Shown in pieces: positions 14,183 to 16,802 of a DNA stretch of 16,802 nucleotides; the first letter of the stretch is position 1; each line of letters begins with the position of its first letter. The stretch spans positions 1 to 16,802 of the forward strand of contig JAHELX010000027.1 of NCBI GenBank assembly GCA_024643945.1, written 5' to 3'. This DNA is from Anaerolineales bacterium. GTDB lineage: Bacteria > Chloroflexota > Anaerolineae > 4572-78 > NAK82. Both the position numbers and the translations under genes were made by a program. The notes below the pieces were generated by a model. That model did not search any database, had not been told where the DNA came from, and worked only from the letters and a program-made list of their open reading frames with translations.

Positions 14183-14667
14183 CAGTCCGAGATAGCCTGG
14201 TCAAGATCGACCAGGAAGCTCAAAAAGACATCAATCTGACTGCGCAATTCAGAATAGACTCCCGGCATATCATCTACCAATTCTCTTAAGCGATGCCACT
14301 TCAACTCAAAACCATAGACATTGCGAAACACGTGTCGAAAGCGCAGATACTCGCTCAAGTTTGATTCGAGATCAGGCGTGATAACCGGGGGGCGCACATC
14401 TGGCACTGAAGTTGACATCCGGTGTAACAGTTGCACGTGCCAATCTTCGCCGCGAGGGAGATCACCATCCAAGTTGAGGGCGATACGTTCAAAAATCTTC
14501 TCTATGCTTGAATAGAAGTCATGAAGTATACTAGCCGCGCCTCGAACAATGAGTATGTTCTCAGGGGTATCTGTCGGAAGTATCTTCGTTTCTTCAATCA
14601 GCCGTTCCAGGTTGCTCAGTTCAAGCTGGATGTCCGCTCTGAGTCCGGCGAATCTTTTCGGCTTCAT
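14182..14667 (-). CDS. HepT-like toxin-family (HEPN) protein
   Basis: 161 aa when started at ATG 14667; an upstream in-frame extension to 14745 would lie inside the nucleotidyltransferase gene and lacks family-like sequence. The helical HEPN-type body contains LRADIQLELSNLERLI (9-24) and LRFRHVFRNVYGFELKWHRL (108-127). HepT-like toxins use R-x4-H-x-Y for RNase activity. Here R111-x4-N116-x-Y118 has Asn in place of the His, checked from the codons CGA CAC GTG TTT CGC AAT GTC TAT. The gene overlaps its nucleotidyltransferase partner by 47 nt and the rsmI start by 1 nt. Its base composition looks AT-richer than its neighbours, consistent with acquisition. Whether it is active is uncertain. Confidence 0.75.
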   Translation of the reverse strand: MKPKRFAGLRADIQLELSNLERLIEETKILPTDTPENILIVRGAASILHDFYSSIEKIFERIALNLDGDLPRGEDWHVQLLHRMSTSVPDVRPPVITPDLESNLSEYLRFRHVFRNVYGFELKWHRLRELVDDMPGVYSELRSQIDVFLSFLVDLDQAISD

Positions 14668-15031
14668 ACAGCACCTCACCCTCGCTTCGTATCCGCTCGA
14701 CCATCTCCGGGTGTGCGTCTTCCAACGGCACCAGGTCCAGTTCAAATCCTGGCGGCAAAAGAGCCCAGACCTCAGTCAGCGCGCGGATATACTTTTCAGG
14801 CGGCAGGCCCTCCACCGCCAGGTCGATGTCAGATCGGTAGTGGACAATCGTGCTTCCCAACATCGAGCCGAAAAGGTAGACTCGATGGACATTGTATCGC
14901 TTGGCCAGAAATCCCGCACATCGGACGGCGGTTTTTCGTCCCATTTCCAGCCGTTCGGTCAGTTGTTTCCGCTCCTGCCTCCGCCGCTCGCGCCAGGCGG
15001 CGACATAGGACGTTACGTCAATGTGCGCCAC
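14621..15031 (-). CDS. MNT-type nucleotidyltransferase (MntA-like antitoxin)
   Basis: 136 aa minimal nucleotidyltransferase. VYLFGSMLGSTIVH (51-64) and SDIDLAVEGLP (67-77) give G55-S56-x11-D68-x-D70, and Asp99 in FELDLVPLEDA is the likely third acid. The usual spacing is GS-x10-DxD, so there is one extra residue. In MntA/HepT (type VII) systems the MNT protein AMPylates a Tyr in HepT, often the Tyr of R-x4-H-x-Y, to neutralise it. The partner Tyr118 is present. The start is GTG 15031, the only option after an upstream in-frame stop, with GGAGAAG about 8 nt before it. It overlaps the HepT-like gene by 47 nt, supporting coupled translation. Confidence 0.85.
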   Translation of the reverse strand: MAHIDVTSYVAAWRERRRQERKQLTERLEMGRKTAVRCAGFLAKRYNVHRVYLFGSMLGSTIVHYRSDIDLAVEGLPPEKYIRALTEVWALLPPGFELDLVPLEDAHPEMVERIRSEGEVLYEAEKIRRTQSGHPA

Positions 15032-15056
15032 TGGGTCTTCTCCACGTCATCTCCAA

Positions 15057-15078
15057 AGGTGTCACCTCTGAATCAGAG
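15057..15078. promoter_or_regulatory. Two overlapping dyads in the MNT-HepT leader
   Basis: AGGTG-T-CACCT (15057-15067) and CTCTGA-A-TCAGAG (15066-15078) are adjacent perfect dyads, 26-47 nt before the MNT start. They could be an operator for autoregulation or a small RNA hairpin; the function is not established. Confidence 0.35.
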
Positions 15079-15163
15079 ACTACAAGCGCACTTAGATCTA
15101 GAGGACACCCGGGTCAAATGCTGTTCTCCTCTGGTTTAATTAACTACTTGAGCAACTGATAGC

Positions 15164-15192
15164 ATTGTAACCCAGCATATCTGGGGTGTCAA
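15164..15192 (-). promoter_or_regulatory. Strong promoter of the MNT-HepT-rsmI unit with spacer dyad
   Basis: On the minus strand, -35 TTGACA (15187-15192, 6/6) and -10 TACAAT (15164-15169, 5/6) have a 17-bp spacer. The spacer contains CCCAG-ATATG-CTGGG (plus coordinates 15171-15185), a symmetric dyad where a repressor could sit. The leader would be about 125 nt to GTG 15031. Confidence 0.65.
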
Positions 15193-15229
15193 GGGGTTTG
15201 CTCTTATCGTTGGGGCAACCCCCACCCAC

Positions 15230-15314
15230 GGTCCCGAGCGCCCAATGGTCCCGAGCGAAGCCCCCCCACGGGGCTGCACAGGGGAAAGCCCCCCACGGGG
15301 CTGCACAGGGGAAA
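15230..15314. repeat. GC-rich tandem repeats in a divergent intergenic region
   Basis: GGTCCCGAGCG is repeated at 15230-15240 and 15247-15257 (period 17). It is followed by two copies of a unit of about 27 nt (15260-15287 and 15288-15314) of pattern GCCCCCCACGGGGCTGCACA then GGGGAAA, the first with one extra C. Each copy can form a CCCC/GGGG hairpin. No gene is supported here; the 15032-15450 gap otherwise holds the leader, dyads and promoters listed separately. Confidence 0.8.
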
Positions 15315-15335
15315 GGGGACATGCCATACGCCGAC

Positions 15336-15364
15336 TTGCGCGCGCCAGCGGCGTGGGGTAGAAT
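15336..15364 (+). promoter_or_regulatory. Candidate promoter of the beta-CASP nuclease gene
   Basis: -35 TTGCGC (15336-15341, 3/6) and -10 TAGAAT (15359-15364, 5/6) have a 17-bp spacer. A second possible -10, TATAAC at 15399-15404, lacks a good -35. The leader contains ATACCC/GGGTAT (15410-15415, 15424-15429), a small dyad. Confidence 0.45.
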
Positions 15365-15450
15365 GCACCTCTGTTTCCTGGTTATTAAACCCGTGTGCTA
15401 TAACAATTTATACCCAACGCTGCGGGTATTATATCAATGGAGGAGGATCC

Positions 15451-16802
15451 ATGCAGATTCAGTTCTGGGGCGCGGCCCAAACCGTCACCGGCTCGATGCA
15501 CTTGCTCAGCGTGAATGGCTATAAGTTATTGCTCGACTGCGGTCTCTACCAGGGCAAGCGCAAGGAAGCGTTCGAGCGCAACCGTAACCTGCCCTTCGAT
15601 GCGCGGGAGATTGACGCCGTGATTCTATCCCACGCGCACATCGACCACAGCGGCAACCTGCCCTCGCTGGTCAAGGCTGGCTTCAGTGGCCCCATCTACG
15701 CCACGTCGGCCACACGCGACCTGGACGCTTATATGCTGCTCGACTCGGCGCACATCCAGGAAAGCGATGTGGCCTACGTCAACAAGCGCCGGGCCAGGCA
15801 AGGCAGGAATCTCTTTGAGCCACTCTACACGCGTCGGGACGCCATGGATACCCTCACCCACTTTAGCACGGTGGAATACGGCCGCCCCTTCGAGCCGGTC
15901 CCTGGTGTGCAAGTTCACTTCCGCGATGCCGGGCATATCCTGGGCTCGGCCATTGTTGTCATCGACGTGAAGGAAGGAGGTCGTCAATTCCGCCTGCTCT
16001 TCAGCGGCGACATCGGGCGTAAAGGGCTCCCCATTCTGCGCAACCCCCAGGTGGCCGAAGACGTGGACTTCGTCATCATGGAAAGTACCTACGGCAACCG
16101 CTTCCACGAGTCGACCGGCGAAGCCAAAAAGATGTTGCGTCAGGCCGTCCAGGAGGCCTACGACCGGGGAGGTAAGTTGCTCATCCCCTCCTTTGCCGTG
16201 GGGCGCACCCAGGAACTGGCTTACGGACTGGACCAGCTGTGGGAAGAAGGCCAATTGCCGCCGATTGACGTGTTCGTGGACAGTCCGTTGGCCGTGAACG
16301 TCACCGAGGTCTTCCGCCTGCACCCGGAGTGTTACGACGAAGAGGCGCTGAACGCCATGTTGAGCGAACCCGACCGTGACCCGCTAAGCTTCAAGCGCCT
16401 GCGCTACATCCGGGGTGTGGAAGACTCAAAGCGATTGAACAATCTGACCACGCCGGCCGTCATTATCAGCGCCTCGGGCATGTGCGAGGCGGGGCGGATT
16501 TTGCACCACCTGAAAAATAACATCGAAGACCCACGCACCATCGTAATGTTCGTCGGTTACCAGGCCGAAAACACGCTGGGACGCAAGCTGCTGGAAGGGC
16601 AAGACCCGGTCCCCATCTTCGGTGACGAGTATCACGTCAAAGCGGAGATACGGCGGGCTGAGGGTTACAGCGCCCACGCCGACCGGAACGAACTCTTGAA
16701 CTGGACGGCTCGCGTCCAGGAACAGGGGAACCTGAAGCGGGTGTTTGTGGTTCACGGCGAGGAGGAAAGCACCCAGGCCCTGGCCGAAGCGCTCCGCGAG
16801 CA
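15451..16802 (+). CDS. Metallo-beta-lactamase/beta-CASP RNase, 3' end outside window
   Basis: 450 codons are visible, with no stop before the window ends. It matches bacterial beta-CASP RNases (TTHA0252-like) that cleave RNA with two zinc ions in the cytoplasm. WGAAQTVTGSMHLL begins the lactamase domain. The metal motif is H61-x-H63-x-D65-H66 in LSHAHIDHSG. His162 in DAGHILGSA and Asp187 in FSGDIGR are further ligands. The beta-CASP part has MESTYGNR, LIPSFAVGRTQEL, VFVDSPLAV, SASGMCEAGRILHHL and finally GYSAHAD with His409. No KH domain is present in the visible part. ATG 15451 follows GGAGGAGG (15439-15446). It diverges from the MNT-HepT unit across the repeat-rich gap. Confidence 0.94.
   Translation, partial: MQIQFWGAAQTVTGSMHLLSVNGYKLLLDCGLYQGKRKEAFERNRNLPFDAREIDAVILSHAHIDHSGNLPSLVKAGFSGPIYATSATRDLDAYMLLDSAHIQESDVAYVNKRRARQGRNLFEPLYTRRDAMDTLTHFSTVEYGRPFEPVPGVQVHFRDAGHILGSAIVVIDVKEGGRQFRLLFSGDIGRKGLPILRNPQVAEDVDFVIMESTYGNRFHESTGEAKKMLRQAVQEAYDRGGKLLIPSFAVGRTQELAYGLDQLWEEGQLPPIDVFVDSPLAVNVTEVFRLHPECYDEEALNAMLSEPDRDPLSFKRLRYIRGVEDSKRLNNLTTPAVIISASGMCEAGRILHHLKNNIEDPRTIVMFVGYQAENTLGRKLLEGQDPVPIFGDEYHVKAEIRRAEGYSAHADRNELLNWTARVQEQGNLKRVFVVHGEEESTQALAEALRE

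Noticed and set aside
14668..14745. Upstream extension of the HepT-like gene to an earlier ATG at 14745
   Set aside because: The extra 26 residues (Trp/Arg/Cys-rich) are a shadow of the nucleotidyltransferase gene, and the ATG at 14667 begins the family-like sequence.
15230..15314. CRISPR array
   Set aside because: Only two abutting GC-rich copies with no spacers and no cas genes nearby.
15186..15524. Plus-strand open frame across the GC-rich repeats into the RNase gene
   Set aside because: It is repeat-derived, has no SD and overlaps the clear RNase start in another frame.

Overview
The window is bacterial, dense and moderately GC-rich. The most likely source is an uncultured Chloroflexota, possibly Anaerolineae-like. 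This rests on gene content: an EtfBA/acyl-CoA dehydrogenase cluster, a bacterial eRF1-like release factor beside DnaJ, a helicase-associated-domain protein, a receiver-Roadblock protein, and sigma70-type promoters with 17-bp spacers. I could not check the phylogeny. There is no tRNA, rRNA, CRISPR array or intact transposase.

Regions. (1) 1-3.5 kb, + strand: the end of etfB, then etfA and a long acyl-CoA dehydrogenase. These form one tightly spaced operon that passes electrons from acyl-CoA oxidation to ETF. A divergent RpiB-like isomerase follows. (2) 3.6-5.3 kb, - strand: a helicase-associated-domain (PF13625-like) protein without a motor domain. (3) 5.4-6.6 kb, + strand: a DUF1232 membrane protein and a MerR-type HTH/coiled-coil protein behind a perfect-spacing promoter. 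They end at a bidirectional terminator shared with rimO. (4) 6.7-11.5 kb, - strand, transcribed right to left: a class II DnaJ, a short HtrA-like C-terminal remnant, a baeRF/eRF1-like release factor, an ECF sigma factor, its zinc-type anti-sigma factor and rimO. Taken together these point to proteostasis and ribosome maintenance. The locus is interrupted by two large palindromic elements. (5) 11.5-13.3 kb: a receiver-Roadblock regulator on +, with a 133-bp MITE-like element flanked by a 6-bp duplication in its leader, and a convergent small zinc-ribbon protein on -. (6) 13.3-15.2 kb, - strand: an MNT/HepT-like toxin-antitoxin pair that is translationally coupled (TGATG) to rsmI. A strong promoter drives it and carries a dyad in its spacer. 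(7) 15.2-16.8 kb: GC-rich tandem repeats, then a beta-CASP metallo-beta-lactamase RNase that runs off the window.

The points most worth a second look are the DnaJ/release factor/sigma locus with its HtrA remnant, the MITE with target-site duplication in the regulator leader, the MNT-HepT-rsmI coupling with an altered HEPN motif, and the RpiB-like protein that lacks both usual histidines.
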